A DNA stretch of 64,000 bases. Source: Sphingobacterium tabacisoli. GTDB taxonomy: Bacteria > Bacteroidota > Bacteroidia > Sphingobacteriales > Sphingobacteriaceae. The notes under the pieces are model-generated. The model had not been told where the DNA came from. It worked only from the letters and a program-made list of their open reading frames with translations, and searched no databases. This document shows positions 8,751 through 17,197 of the stretch, piece by piece (position 1 is the first letter of the stretch; the number at the start of each line of letters is the position of its first letter). Where the stretch lies: assembly GCF_017908035.1 (NCBI RefSeq), contig NZ_JAEQMU010000002.1:1-64000 (forward strand), given 5' to 3'. Position numbers and translations under genes: made by a program.

Positions 8751-11162
8751 ATGAAAATAGATTTATCTGAAATCAAACAAGTGGTTTGCATATCCTTGAT
8801 CTTTTCAATATTATTTACAAGTACTTCACTTTTTGCACAATCATTAAAAAGAGACGGAGCAAAGATTATCGGATATGTCAAGGATGCAGATGGAAATGCT
8901 GTGCCTAGTGCGACTGTCTATGTTTTAAATACAAGATATAGTACTCAAGTTGACAAAGATGGTCATTATGTCCTGATGGTAGCTTCAGGAGAATATGAGG
9001 TAATGAGTTCTGCAGTTGGATTTATAGCGGAGAAGAAAAAGGTATCTATAAGTCGAAATGAGAATAAATATTACCAATTTGTTTTGAAAGTAGACCCGAA
9101 TACAGCGATAGAGCAGGTCGTAGTCAGTGGTAAATCTGCAATTCAAGAGGTCAGGGAGACTCCTTACAACGTTGCTGTATTGGACGCTACGAAATTTCAT
9201 AACTCTTCTATGGAGCTTTCAGATTTATTAAATAGAGCTTCGGGGGTTAAAATTCGACAAAGTGGAGGATTGGGATCTGCGACGTCTGTTAATTTGAACG
9301 GTTTTTCTGGCAGACATGTGAAGGTATTTATTGATGGTGTACCTATGCAGGGAATGGGATCCGCATTTCAGCTGAATAATATTCCTGTTAATTTGGCTGA
9401 ACGTATTGAAATATATAAAGGGGTGGTTCCGATTGAATTGGGCTCAGATGCTTTGGGAGGAGCAATCAATATTATTACCAATAAACGTAATAAATCCTAT
9501 GCAGATGTATCCTATTCTTATGGATCGTTCAATACGCATAAGACTAATATCAATGTTGGATACGCAGCTAAGAATGGATTTACGGTCCAATTAAACGCTT
9601 TTCAGAACTATTCAGAGAATAACTATCGAGTTTATACACAAATTAAAGACTTTAAAACCAGCAATTTTACGATGGATAGTGTATGGACAAGGGCCTTCCA
9701 TAACAAATACCATAATGAGACAGCTATTTTAAAGACTGGCTTTGTGAATACGAGCTGGGCGGATCAATTTCTTATTGGTGTGACTCTTGGTAAAGAATAT
9801 TCTGATATTCAAAATGCCAACACTATGAAAATAGTATATGGCGAAAAATCGAGAAATGGTAATACTGTAATGCCTTCGTTAACCTATTCTAAGAGAGGGT
9901 TGTTAACTGAAGGATTGGACGTCATATTAACAGCTAATTATAATCATAATTATAATCAAAATATAGATACAGCATCAAGAGAATACAACTGGCTCGGTGA
10001 ATATCGAGAGACTAAAAATGTTGGTGAGGGGAGTAGATCGTTAGCCAAGTTTTACAATGACAATGCTGTTGCGTCATTAAATGTGATCTATAAAATAAAT
10101 CATCAGCATAGCTTCTCATTTAATGATAACTGGTCAACTTATGAACGTAAAAATGCAGATAATGTAGCGATCAAAGATGAATACTCTAAACCGGAGGATA
10201 AAGCAAATAATTATAAAAATGTAGCTGGTCTATCTTATAAATTTAATTACAATAAACGATGGGTCTCTACTATTTTTGGGAAGCACTATAAGCAGAAGAC
10301 ATCAGGAGTAGTCAATGCGGGGGAAAGTGAATCGTTTCCAACATGGAAAAGAGTAACCGCAGAAGCTAGTGCTTTTGGCTACGGGGTGGCAACTACTTAT
10401 TTTTGGAAAGATTTTCAATATAAAATTTCCTATGAAAAAGCATTACGGATGCCCTCCGACTCTGAGATTTTAGGCGATGCGCTATTAGAGCGAGCGAATG
10501 CGGAGCTGAGACCAGAGAGAAGTAATGGCGTAAATATTGGTGCATCTTATCAAAAGGATTTTAATGAAAATCATGCTATTTATATTGATGCGAGTGGTTT
10601 GTATCGTGATGTCCAGGATTTTATTCGTCGTACTATCGTACAACGAACCGGAGAAGCACAAAATGTAAATCACGGGAAAGTTCAAAATTTAGGGTTGAAT
10701 TTTGAAGGTAGGTATTATTATAAGCGATTTCTATCAGTAGGGGGGACCCTAACCTATCAAAGTCTTATCAATAAAGAATTGTATACTAATTATGGGGATA
10801 AACAGTTGTCTGCGACTTATAATGACCGTGTGCCTAATCAGCCTTATCTATATGGTAATGGTGAAATTGAAATGCGCTTTCAGGGTATTCAAGAACCTAC
10901 AGATTTACTAACCATAGGCTATAATTTAAACTATGTTCACTCCTTTTATAGAGAATGGCCAAGTTTAGGGGATGTCAATACTAAACATACAATTGATGGT
11001 CAATTATCTCATGATTTTACAGCTTCCTATGCTATGAAAAATGGACGTTATAATATCGCATTGGAGGCAAGAAACTTGAGCGATCAACGCCTATATGATA
11101 ATTATAGTCTACAAAAACCGGGACGTAGTTTTGGTGTAAAACTTCGATACTTTTTTATGTAA
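8751..11162 (+). CDS. TonB-dependent outer membrane receptor (probable siderophore or heme receptor)
   Basis: This 803-residue outer-membrane transporter has a signal peptide (about 1-30). A CarboxypepD_reg-like beta-sandwich follows (about 38-115, GYVKDADGNAVPSATVYV). The plug domain spans about 130-245 with conserved patterns VKVFIDGVPM and IYKGVVPIELGSDALGGAINI. A 22-stranded barrel runs to the C-terminal strand SFGVKLRYFFM. The plug pattern and the downstream DUF4374 lipoprotein and FatB/CeuE-type binding protein point to ferric siderophore or heme uptake and not to SusC-type glycan import. The gene is first in a three-gene unit behind a recognisable promoter and is divergent from an AraC regulator. 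Confidence 0.92.
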   Translation: MKIDLSEIKQVVCISLIFSILFTSTSLFAQSLKRDGAKIIGYVKDADGNAVPSATVYVLNTRYSTQVDKDGHYVLMVASGEYEVMSSAVGFIAEKKKVSISRNENKYYQFVLKVDPNTAIEQVVVSGKSAIQEVRETPYNVAVLDATKFHNSSMELSDLLNRASGVKIRQSGGLGSATSVNLNGFSGRHVKVFIDGVPMQGMGSAFQLNNIPVNLAERIEIYKGVVPIELGSDALGGAINIITNKRNKSYADVSYSYGSFNTHKTNINVGYAAKNGFTVQLNAFQNYSENNYRVYTQIKDFKTSNFTMDSVWTRAFHNKYHNETAILKTGFVNTSWADQFLIGVTLGKEYSDIQNANTMKIVYGEKSRNGNTVMPSLTYSKRGLLTEGLDVILTANYNHNYNQNIDTASREYNWLGEYRETKNVGEGSRSLAKFYNDNAVASLNVIYKINHQHSFSFNDNWSTYERKNADNVAIKDEYSKPEDKANNYKNVAGLSYKFNYNKRWVSTIFGKHYKQKTSGVVNAGESESFPTWKRVTAEASAFGYGVATTYFWKDFQYKISYEKALRMPSDSEILGDALLERANAELRPERSNGVNIGASYQKDFNENHAIYIDASGLYRDVQDFIRRTIVQRTGEAQNVNHGKVQNLGLNFEGRYYYKRFLSVGGTLTYQSLINKELYTNYGDKQLSATYNDRVPNQPYLYGNGEIEMRFQGIQEPTDLLTIGYNLNYVHSFYREWPSLGDVNTKHTIDGQLSHDFTASYAMKNGRYNIALEARNLSDQRLYDNYSLQKPGRSFGVKLRYFFM

Positions 11163-11195
11163 TCTAATAAATAATTGAAATTAATAAATTATAAT

Positions 11196-12509
11196 ATGAT
11201 GAGTTCTAAAAACAATGTATTCAGAGGTGCTATTGCATTATTATTGTGCGGCAGTATAATTAGCTGTTCAGATAAGAAAGTTTTCGATGAGGAGCGTGAG
11301 TCTAATGATGTCGAGTTCTTTATTTCAGCTTCTGAAAGTGAAACTGCTAGCTATTTATTAGCTGTGCCAGATATCACCGCAAAAGAAAAGTTAACTATTA
11401 AAGGTAAAGGGATGGAGTCTGATGCATATGGCTCTTGGTTATTCCCAACGCCTTACGTTGGTATTGGACTACAATACCGAAAGGGCGATCCAGGTATCGG
11501 TATCGGTATAGCTTTAGGGCCCAACGGTAAAATTATAAAAAGTGGTAGCGAGTTTCAGATTGTTTCAAGATTTACAACTTATGGTGTCTTTCAAGAAAAA
11601 GTATTATCTGTTGTTGAAGGAATAGTTCAGCGAGATGATAAAGGTAATATGGATAATACCAAGTTGTATTCTACCTTCAATTTTATCAACCCGGCTAATA
11701 ATAATGCGGTTACTACGATAACGAAAAGTACAACAAACTTAACTGGTAATGGTGAGTATTCAATTTTATCAGGAGTAGTTCAATTTGGTGCCAATAACTT
11801 TTTAACAGCACTTGTTCCGAGACAATTTAAAGAAGGCTTAGATAGGAATGGAAAGCCTACATTAGTGATGAGTGATACGCAATATCCGGACTCCGTTTGG
11901 ATCGCATCATTTGACAAAGATCTCAAGATGACCAAATTGTATGGAGATGATCGGATTAGTTACGCTGCAGGAAGACACCGCTCACAATTCTATAATACAA
12001 TAGGTGGGGATGACGAGGGAAATCTTTATGCCTTCGCTCCCAAGAATGCGATAACATCGAAGGCAAGCGGTGTGCTTAAAATCAATAAAGGCGCTTCAGA
12101 ATTTGATAAAAATTACTACTGGAATCTTGATGAAGAGGTTGTGAAATCTGGTATATCAAGTAGTCCTTCTTTTAATAGAATACACCATGTAAAGGGAGAT
12201 TACTTTATTGTAGAATATCTTATAAAGGGCAGTAACCCTATCGAAGGTGATGTACCTAGCTCTAATGCACTCGCAATTGTCAATGTCCGTACAAAAGAGT
12301 TTAAATGGGTAAAAAATATCCCGGATTACAATTACTATCCTAAATTCCATACGCCAATTGCCGACGGTGGTAAGTTTTATGTACCAGTAAAAGAAGTGGA
12401 TAAATTACCTGCAATCTATATTATTGACCCTGTCACAGGTCAAGCAACCAAAGGTCTAGAAGTAGATGCTAAAGATATTAATGGTATCGGCAAGCTTCGT
12501 AAAAAATAG
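11196..12509 (+). CDS. DUF4374 domain-containing lipoprotein
   Basis: This 437-residue protein fits DUF4374, a Bacteroidota family of predicted beta-propeller proteins coded next to TonB receptors. I chose the ATG at 11196; an upstream TTG at 11175 would only lengthen the leader. The N-terminus is a lipoprotein signal with lipobox SIISC and lipidated Cys 24. Repeating beta segments such as VWIASFDKDLKMTKLYGD and NRIHHVKGDYFIVEYLI fit a propeller. From memory, the xenosiderophore-binding lipoprotein XusB of Bacteroides is of this type, which would make this a surface siderophore-binding partner of the receptor. That parallel is unchecked. Confidence 0.78.
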   Translation: MMSSKNNVFRGAIALLLCGSIISCSDKKVFDEERESNDVEFFISASESETASYLLAVPDITAKEKLTIKGKGMESDAYGSWLFPTPYVGIGLQYRKGDPGIGIGIALGPNGKIIKSGSEFQIVSRFTTYGVFQEKVLSVVEGIVQRDDKGNMDNTKLYSTFNFINPANNNAVTTITKSTTNLTGNGEYSILSGVVQFGANNFLTALVPRQFKEGLDRNGKPTLVMSDTQYPDSVWIASFDKDLKMTKLYGDDRISYAAGRHRSQFYNTIGGDDEGNLYAFAPKNAITSKASGVLKINKGASEFDKNYYWNLDEEVVKSGISSSPSFNRIHHVKGDYFIVEYLIKGSNPIEGDVPSSNALAIVNVRTKEFKWVKNIPDYNYYPKFHTPIADGGKFYVPVKEVDKLPAIYIIDPVTGQATKGLEVDAKDINGIGKLRKK

Positions 12510-12522
12510 GTAGTTCCTTAGT

Positions 12523-12578
12523 AAATGAATATTACAAATAGAAGGAGTACACCTTCTGTTTGTAATATTCATTTTATA
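12523..12578 (+). terminator. 23-bp hairpin between the DUF4374 and binding-protein genes
   Basis: Bases 12523-12545 pair with 12552-12574 (23 bp, one G-T pair, 6-base loop) and are followed by TTAT. It looks like an intrinsic terminator or an mRNA-processing/stability hairpin inside the operon. An ATG at 12525 that could start the next gene lies inside the stem, so it is not a likely start. Confidence 0.7.
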
Positions 12579-12599
12579 AAACCCACAAGAATATTAATT

Positions 12600-13520
12600 A
12601 TGAAACGTCATTTTCTTATAGCCCTATTTTTAGCGGCTTGTTACTTCAATACATCTGCTCAAGAGGCAGTCACTTTCAAACATTCTAAAGGTGAAACCAA
12701 GGTTGCAGCAAATCCAAAAAAAGTGTTGATTATGGATTTGGGAGCCTTAGAGACCTATTATGAATTAGGTATCCCTGTGTCTGCTACAGTTGACCAGGTT
12801 CCGGAATATTTAAATGAATATAACGATACAAAGTATATACGGGTTGGGAATGTTAAAACGCCAAATATGGAAGCGGTCGCTGCTCTAAAGCCAGATTTTA
12901 TCCTTATAGGAGGAAGAATGGGGAATTACTATGATTCCTTGTCTATGGTTGCACCTACCGTTATTTTTGGCACGGACGAAAAAGATTTTTGGGGTTCTTT
13001 TGAGCAGAGCGTACGTGATATCGCAAGATTGCATGGAAAAGAAAAGATTGCAGAAGCGAAGTTAACGGCGCTACGTCAGAAAGCTGCGAAAGTACAAGAA
13101 AAAGCAAAGGCTGATCCCAAGAAAGCAGTGCTGGCTATGCACATGAATGGACGTTTGATGCCTAGCGGTCCTAATTCTCGTTTTGGATTTTTGTATGATG
13201 CCTTGGATCTAAAACCTGCGTATATACCAGATCCAGAATCTTCAAATGCTCCTAGAGGTGGTGATCGTCCCCAAGCCCCGAAATTAGCCGATATAAATCC
13301 AGATTATTTGTTTGTTTTTGATCGTAACACGGGGATTCAAGGGGTGATGCCCGATCCTAAAGATATCATTAACGACGATATTAAAGCTACTGCAGCATAT
13401 AAGAACAATAAGGTGTTCATACTTCCTGGATGGATATGGTACCTTTCAGGAAGCGGTTTAACTTCTGTTGATCAAAAGATAACTGACATTGGCGAGAAGC
13501 TCTATGGTATTAATTTTTAG
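12600..13520 (+). CDS. siderophore ABC transporter substrate-binding protein, FatB/CeuE/YclQ-like
   Basis: This 306-residue periplasmic binding protein of the iron-siderophore class (two lobes joined by a helix) has a signal peptide in residues 1-20 (cleavage near TSAQ|EA). The domain begins with the typical KVLIMDLGALETYYELGIPV and later carries PNMEAVAALKPDFILIGG and the FatB-type SRFGFLYDALDLKPAY, then ADINPDYLFVFDR. No Cys lipobox is seen. The start at 12600 gives a clean signal peptide; a longer frame from 12525 would begin inside a hairpin. Catecholate-type ligands are typical for FatB/CeuE homologues. No ABC permease or ATPase is encoded nearby, so these must be elsewhere. Confidence 0.87.
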   Translation: MKRHFLIALFLAACYFNTSAQEAVTFKHSKGETKVAANPKKVLIMDLGALETYYELGIPVSATVDQVPEYLNEYNDTKYIRVGNVKTPNMEAVAALKPDFILIGGRMGNYYDSLSMVAPTVIFGTDEKDFWGSFEQSVRDIARLHGKEKIAEAKLTALRQKAAKVQEKAKADPKKAVLAMHMNGRLMPSGPNSRFGFLYDALDLKPAYIPDPESSNAPRGGDRPQAPKLADINPDYLFVFDRNTGIQGVMPDPKDIINDDIKATAAYKNNKVFILPGWIWYLSGSGLTSVDQKITDIGEKLYGINF

Positions 13521-13540
13521 AACTAACTTTGTCATAAATA

Positions 13541-13566
13541 AAAAGCCCGCTATTAGCGGGCTTTTT
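13541..13566. terminator. bidirectional terminator between the binding-protein gene and carB
   Basis: AAAAGCCCGCT (13541-13551) pairs perfectly with AGCGGGCTTTT (13555-13565) over a 3-base loop. It has A and T runs on opposite sides, so it can stop transcription from both convergent genes. Confidence 0.9.
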
Positions 13567-13569
13567 ATT

Positions 13570-16389
13570 TTATTGAGCATTTAAGAACATTGATTTCTTT
13601 AAAACCAATTCTCTAAAATAAGGATCCTTTAAGTCTTTGATGAAACGTATTGCTTCACCTGTTGACTTCATTTCAGGGCCTAATTGTTTATCTACTTCTG
13701 GGAACTTAGAGAAGGAGAACACAGGCTCTTTTATAGCCCAACCTTCTAGTTTACGTTCGATTGTAAAGTCTTTTAACTTATTAGCACCTAACATTACTTT
13801 GGTTGCGATATTGATATAAGGTACATCGTAAGCCTTAGCTATGAATGGAACAGTACGTGATGCGCGAGGGTTAGCCTCGATAACATATACATTTTCTCCT
13901 TTTATAGCAAACTGAATGTTTAAAAGTCCTCTTACGTTTAGTGCTTTAGCAAGTTTGATTGAGTATGTTTCCATTTTATCCTGTACAGCTTGAGAAAGCT
14001 CAAAAGGAGGTAATACCGCGTATGAATCTCCAGAGTGAATACCTGCCGGTTCAATATGCTCCATCATCCCGATGATATGTACATCTTCCCCATCCGAAAT
14101 AGAATCCGATTCTGCTTCTTCTGCACGATCCAAGAAATGGTCAATTAATATTTGATTTCCCGGAAGGTTTTTAAGTAGATTGACAACTGCTTTTTCTAAG
14201 TCTTCATCATTGATGACAATACTCATTCCTTGTCCACCTAATACATAAGAAGGGCGTACTAAAACTGGATAACCGACTTCGTTTGCCACTTTGATTGCCT
14301 CTTCAGCAGATGTAGCAACACCATACTTTGGATAAGGGATTTCAAGCTCTTTTAATAGATCTGAGAAACGGCCACGGTCTTCAGCAAGGTCCATATCTTG
14401 GAAAGAAGTACCAATAATTTTAACTCCTAATTTTTCTAGACGTTCAGCCATTTTCAATGCCGTCTGACCACCTAACTGTACGATTACCCCTTCTGGTTTT
14501 TCTAATTCAATGATTTCGCGTACATGTTCCCAGAATACAGGCTCAAAGTATAACTTGTCAGCCATGTTAAAGTCTGTTGATACAGTCTCGGGGTTACAGT
14601 TGACCATGATCGATTCGTAACCACATTCTTTCGCAGCCAATAAACCGTGTACACACGAATAGTCAAACTCGATACCTTGTCCGATACGGTTAGGTCCAGA
14701 ACCTAATACAATGATTTTCTTTTTATCCGAAACAATTGATTCGTTCTCGTCTTCAAAAGTAGAGTAGAAGTAAGGAGTATGTGCCGGGAATTCTGCAGCA
14801 CAAGTATCTACCATTTTGTAGACACGGCTAATTCCTAATTCTTTACGACGGTCATAAACCTCGTCTTCTGTTACATTGCCTAACAACCAAGAGATTTGCT
14901 CATCCGAATAACCTTTTTGCTTCAAGGTCATGAAGAAATCGCGTGGAATATTGGATAGTTGGTAGCGACGTAGTTCTTGTTCTAATTGAACTAGTTCTTG
15001 AATCTGTACTAAGAACCATTTGTCAATATGCGTCGCTTTACGGATGGATTCTAGAGGAACACCTAGTTCAAAAGCGTCTTTTACGTGGAACAAGCGGTCA
15101 GCACTTGGATGCTCTAAACTGTGCATGATGTCATCTAGATTGCGCAGTTGTTTGCCATCTGCACCTAATCCTGCACGGCCTGTTTCTAGAGACTGACAGG
15201 CTTTTTGTAGTGCTTCGATAAATGTACGGCCGATAGCCATAACTTCGCCCACAGCTTTCATCTGAAGACCTAGTTCTTTGTTCGCTCCTTTGAATTTGTC
15301 GAAGTTAAAACGCGGAACCTTTACGATTACGTAGTCTAATGTAGGTTCGAAATATGCTGAAGTTGTTTTAGTAATTTGGTTTTGTAACTCATCTAAGTTA
15401 TATCCGATAGCCAATTTAGCAGCTATTTTCGCGATAGGGTAGCCAGTTGCTTTAGAGGCTAACGCTGACGAACGTGATACGCGAGGGTTGATCTCGATTG
15501 CGATGATATCTTCGTTTTCAGGATTTACCGAGAACTGAACATTACAGCCTCCAGCGAAAGTTCCTATCGAACGCATCATCTTAATCGCCTGGTTGCGCAT
15601 ATCTTGGTAGCACTTGTCAGACAATGTCATACCTGGAGCGACTGTGATAGAGTCACCAGTATGTATACCCATTGGATCAAAGTTTTCGATTGTACAGATG
15701 ATGATTACATTGTCGTTTGTATCACGTAGCAATTCTAATTCGAATTCTTTCCAGCCCAATACTGCCTGTTCTACTAATACCTCGTGAGTAGGTGATGCGT
15801 GTAAGCCTCTGTTTAAAGCCGCATCGAAATCTTCTTTCTTATGTACGAATCCACCTCCTGTACCTGCTAACGTATAGGATGGACGGATTACCAATGGGAA
15901 ACCGATTTCCTGTGCTGCTTCTTTTCCTTCAAGGAAAGAGTTTGCGATTTTTGAAGGAGCTACACCTACACCGATATCAATCATCAGCTGACGGAATTCT
16001 TCGCGGTTTTCTGTCTTCTCAATAGCTGCGACATCGACTCCGATCACTTGAACATTGTATTTTTCCCAAAGCCCAATATTTGAGGCTTCAATACATAGGT
16101 TTAAGGCCGTCTGTCCACCCATAGTTGGTAATACGGCATCAATCTTTTGCTCTTTTAATATTTGCTCGATACTCTCGCAAGTAAGAGGTAATAGATAGAT
16201 GTGGTCTGCTACAACCTTATCGGTCATAATTGTTGCAGGGTTAGAATTAATTATGGACACTGTGATGCCTTCTTCTTTGAGAGATAAGGCAGCTTGAGAT
16301 CCTGAATAATCAAATTCACACGCTTGTCCGATAACAATAGGACCAGAACCTATGATTAAGACAGAGTTAATGGAGGTGTTTCTAGGCAT
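13570..16389 (-). CDS. carB: carbamoyl-phosphate synthase large subunit, lacking the C-terminal allosteric domain
   Basis: The large subunit makes carbamoyl phosphate from ammonia (delivered by CarA), bicarbonate and two ATP, for arginine and pyrimidine synthesis. Both ATP-grasp halves are present: the N-terminal one begins [22 protein letters not shown], and the second restarts near residue 560 with [22 protein letters not shown]. The oligomerisation segment lies between. The protein is 939 residues against about 1070 in E. coli and ends soon after [17 protein letters not shown]. The MGS-like domain that binds UMP/ornithine in E. coli is therefore absent. No remnant fits in the 50 bases before the convergent gene. 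No carA lies in the window. Confidence 0.96.
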   Translation of the reverse strand: MPRNTSINSVLIIGSGPIVIGQACEFDYSGSQAALSLKEEGITVSIINSNPATIMTDKVVADHIYLLPLTCESIEQILKEQKIDAVLPTMGGQTALNLCIEASNIGLWEKYNVQVIGVDVAAIEKTENREEFRQLMIDIGVGVAPSKIANSFLEGKEAAQEIGFPLVIRPSYTLAGTGGGFVHKKEDFDAALNRGLHASPTHEVLVEQAVLGWKEFELELLRDTNDNVIIICTIENFDPMGIHTGDSITVAPGMTLSDKCYQDMRNQAIKMMRSIGTFAGGCNVQFSVNPENEDIIAIEINPRVSRSSALASKATGYPIAKIAAKLAIGYNLDELQNQITKTTSAYFEPTLDYVIVKVPRFNFDKFKGANKELGLQMKAVGEVMAIGRTFIEALQKACQSLETGRAGLGADGKQLRNLDDIMHSLEHPSADRLFHVKDAFELGVPLESIRKATHIDKWFLVQIQELVQLEQELRRYQLSNIPRDFFMTLKQKGYSDEQISWLLGNVTEDEVYDRRKELGISRVYKMVDTCAAEFPAHTPYFYSTFEDENESIVSDKKKIIVLGSGPNRIGQGIEFDYSCVHGLLAAKECGYESIMVNCNPETVSTDFNMADKLYFEPVFWEHVREIIELEKPEGVIVQLGGQTALKMAERLEKLGVKIIGTSFQDMDLAEDRGRFSDLLKELEIPYPKYGVATSAEEAIKVANEVGYPVLVRPSYVLGGQGMSIVINDEDLEKAVVNLLKNLPGNQILIDHFLDRAEEAESDSISDGEDVHIIGMMEHIEPAGIHSGDSYAVLPPFELSQAVQDKMETYSIKLAKALNVRGLLNIQFAIKGENVYVIEANPRASRTVPFIAKAYDVPYINIATKVMLGANKLKDFTIERKLEGWAIKEPVFSFSKFPEVDKQLGPEMKSTGEAIRFIKDLKDPYFRELVLKKSMFLNAQ

Positions 16390-16491
16390 TATTTATGAAA
16401 TCAAAAAATTAAAATACGAACTAGTTGCTGTTTACAAAGCGGCGAAAATGCCTTTGCTAAAGAAGAGTATTCCGACTGCTTTGTCGGAGTG

Positions 16492-16523
16492 CAAAGTTAT
16501 ATTTATTTTTTGATATAGGCAAG
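16492..16523 (-). promoter_or_regulatory. probable carB promoter
   Basis: On the minus strand, CTTG (16520-16523), 20 bases, then TAACTTTG (16492-16499) fit the Bacteroidota promoter pattern with one mismatch in the -33 box. Transcription would start near 16486, giving a leader of about 100 bases. The leader begins with a small hairpin (TCCGAC/GTCGGA, 16471-16488). Confidence 0.55.
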
Positions 16524-16637
16524 TATGTTTTGTTAAACATGCCCCCGATAAATAGGAGTTTTTGAAATATGTACTGGAATGGTACATTATTTGCTTTATC
16601 TTCGACAAAATTTTCAAAAAACTATAAATACAACTTT

Positions 16638-17135
16638 ATGAAAAAATTTACTTTAGCATTAGTAGCATTATTAGTAGCTGGAGCTTCTCAGGCTCAGGAT
16701 TACAAGAACTCTATCGGTATCCGTTTAGGTTCTGGTTACTACGATGTAATCTCTGCGTCTTTTAAGACATTTATTAAGCAACCTGCTGCTTTGGAATTTA
16801 ACTTAGGTTTTGATTCTGATAAATTCGCTGGAAAAAGTTTTACAAATTTAGCACTTTCTGGTGCTTACCAACATCATTTCCCTATCGGAAATATCGATGG
16901 ATTCAAATGGTTCGTAGGTGGTGGTGCAGTATTGTCCAATACTTTCTCTAATATTGATGAGGTTAAGGGATTCAGTGCAGGTATCTTCCCTACGGGTGGT
17001 GTTGATTACAAGTTGAAAAGCGCTCCTTTCGCATTTTCGGCGGATATCAGACCTACTATCCATGTTGTAAATGGTGCAGGACACTATAACGGTTTCTACG
17101 CTAATGGTGGTGTAACAGCTCGTTATACTTTCTAA
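16638..17135 (+). CDS. small outer-membrane beta-barrel protein, function unknown
   Basis: This is a 165-residue protein with a signal peptide ending GASQAQ at about residue 20. Alternating hydrophobic segments then follow (SIGIRLGSGYYDVISASF, FTNLALSGAYQHHF, FKWFVGGGAVLS, and a final ANGGVTARYTF). The terminal Phe and strand pattern are typical of small 8-stranded outer-membrane barrels. I start it at the ATG at 16638 because this gives a standard signal peptide; an upstream in-frame start at 16569 would place 23 extra residues before it. It is divergent from carB and ends at a good terminator. No specific family name can be given. Confidence 0.82.
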   Translation: MKKFTLALVALLVAGASQAQDYKNSIGIRLGSGYYDVISASFKTFIKQPAALEFNLGFDSDKFAGKSFTNLALSGAYQHHFPIGNIDGFKWFVGGGAVLSNTFSNIDEVKGFSAGIFPTGGVDYKLKSAPFAFSADIRPTIHVVNGAGHYNGFYANGGVTARYTF

Positions 17136-17152
17136 GCGAAAAGAACGATAAT

Positions 17153-17186
17153 AAAAAGGGACTGCAATCTGCAGTCCCTTTTTTAT
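17153..17186. terminator. bidirectional terminator
   Basis: A perfect 14-bp stem (17153-17166 with 17170-17183, loop ATC) is preceded by A and followed by T. It lies between the convergent small outer-membrane protein gene and the DPP IV-like gene. Confidence 0.9.
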
Positions 17187-17197
17187 TTACATAGGAT

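Noticed and set aside
12525..12599. Longer start of the siderophore-binding protein at ATG 12525
   Set aside because: The codon lies inside a 23-bp hairpin, and the ATG at 12600 gives a normal signal peptide.
14943..16025. Plus-strand ORFs inside carB
   Set aside because: They lack any domain pattern, overlap a strongly conserved gene and have no promoter.
13570..16389. carB as a frameshifted or truncated pseudogene
   Set aside because: Both ATP-grasp halves are intact and no remnant of the missing domain follows; the short form is probably native.
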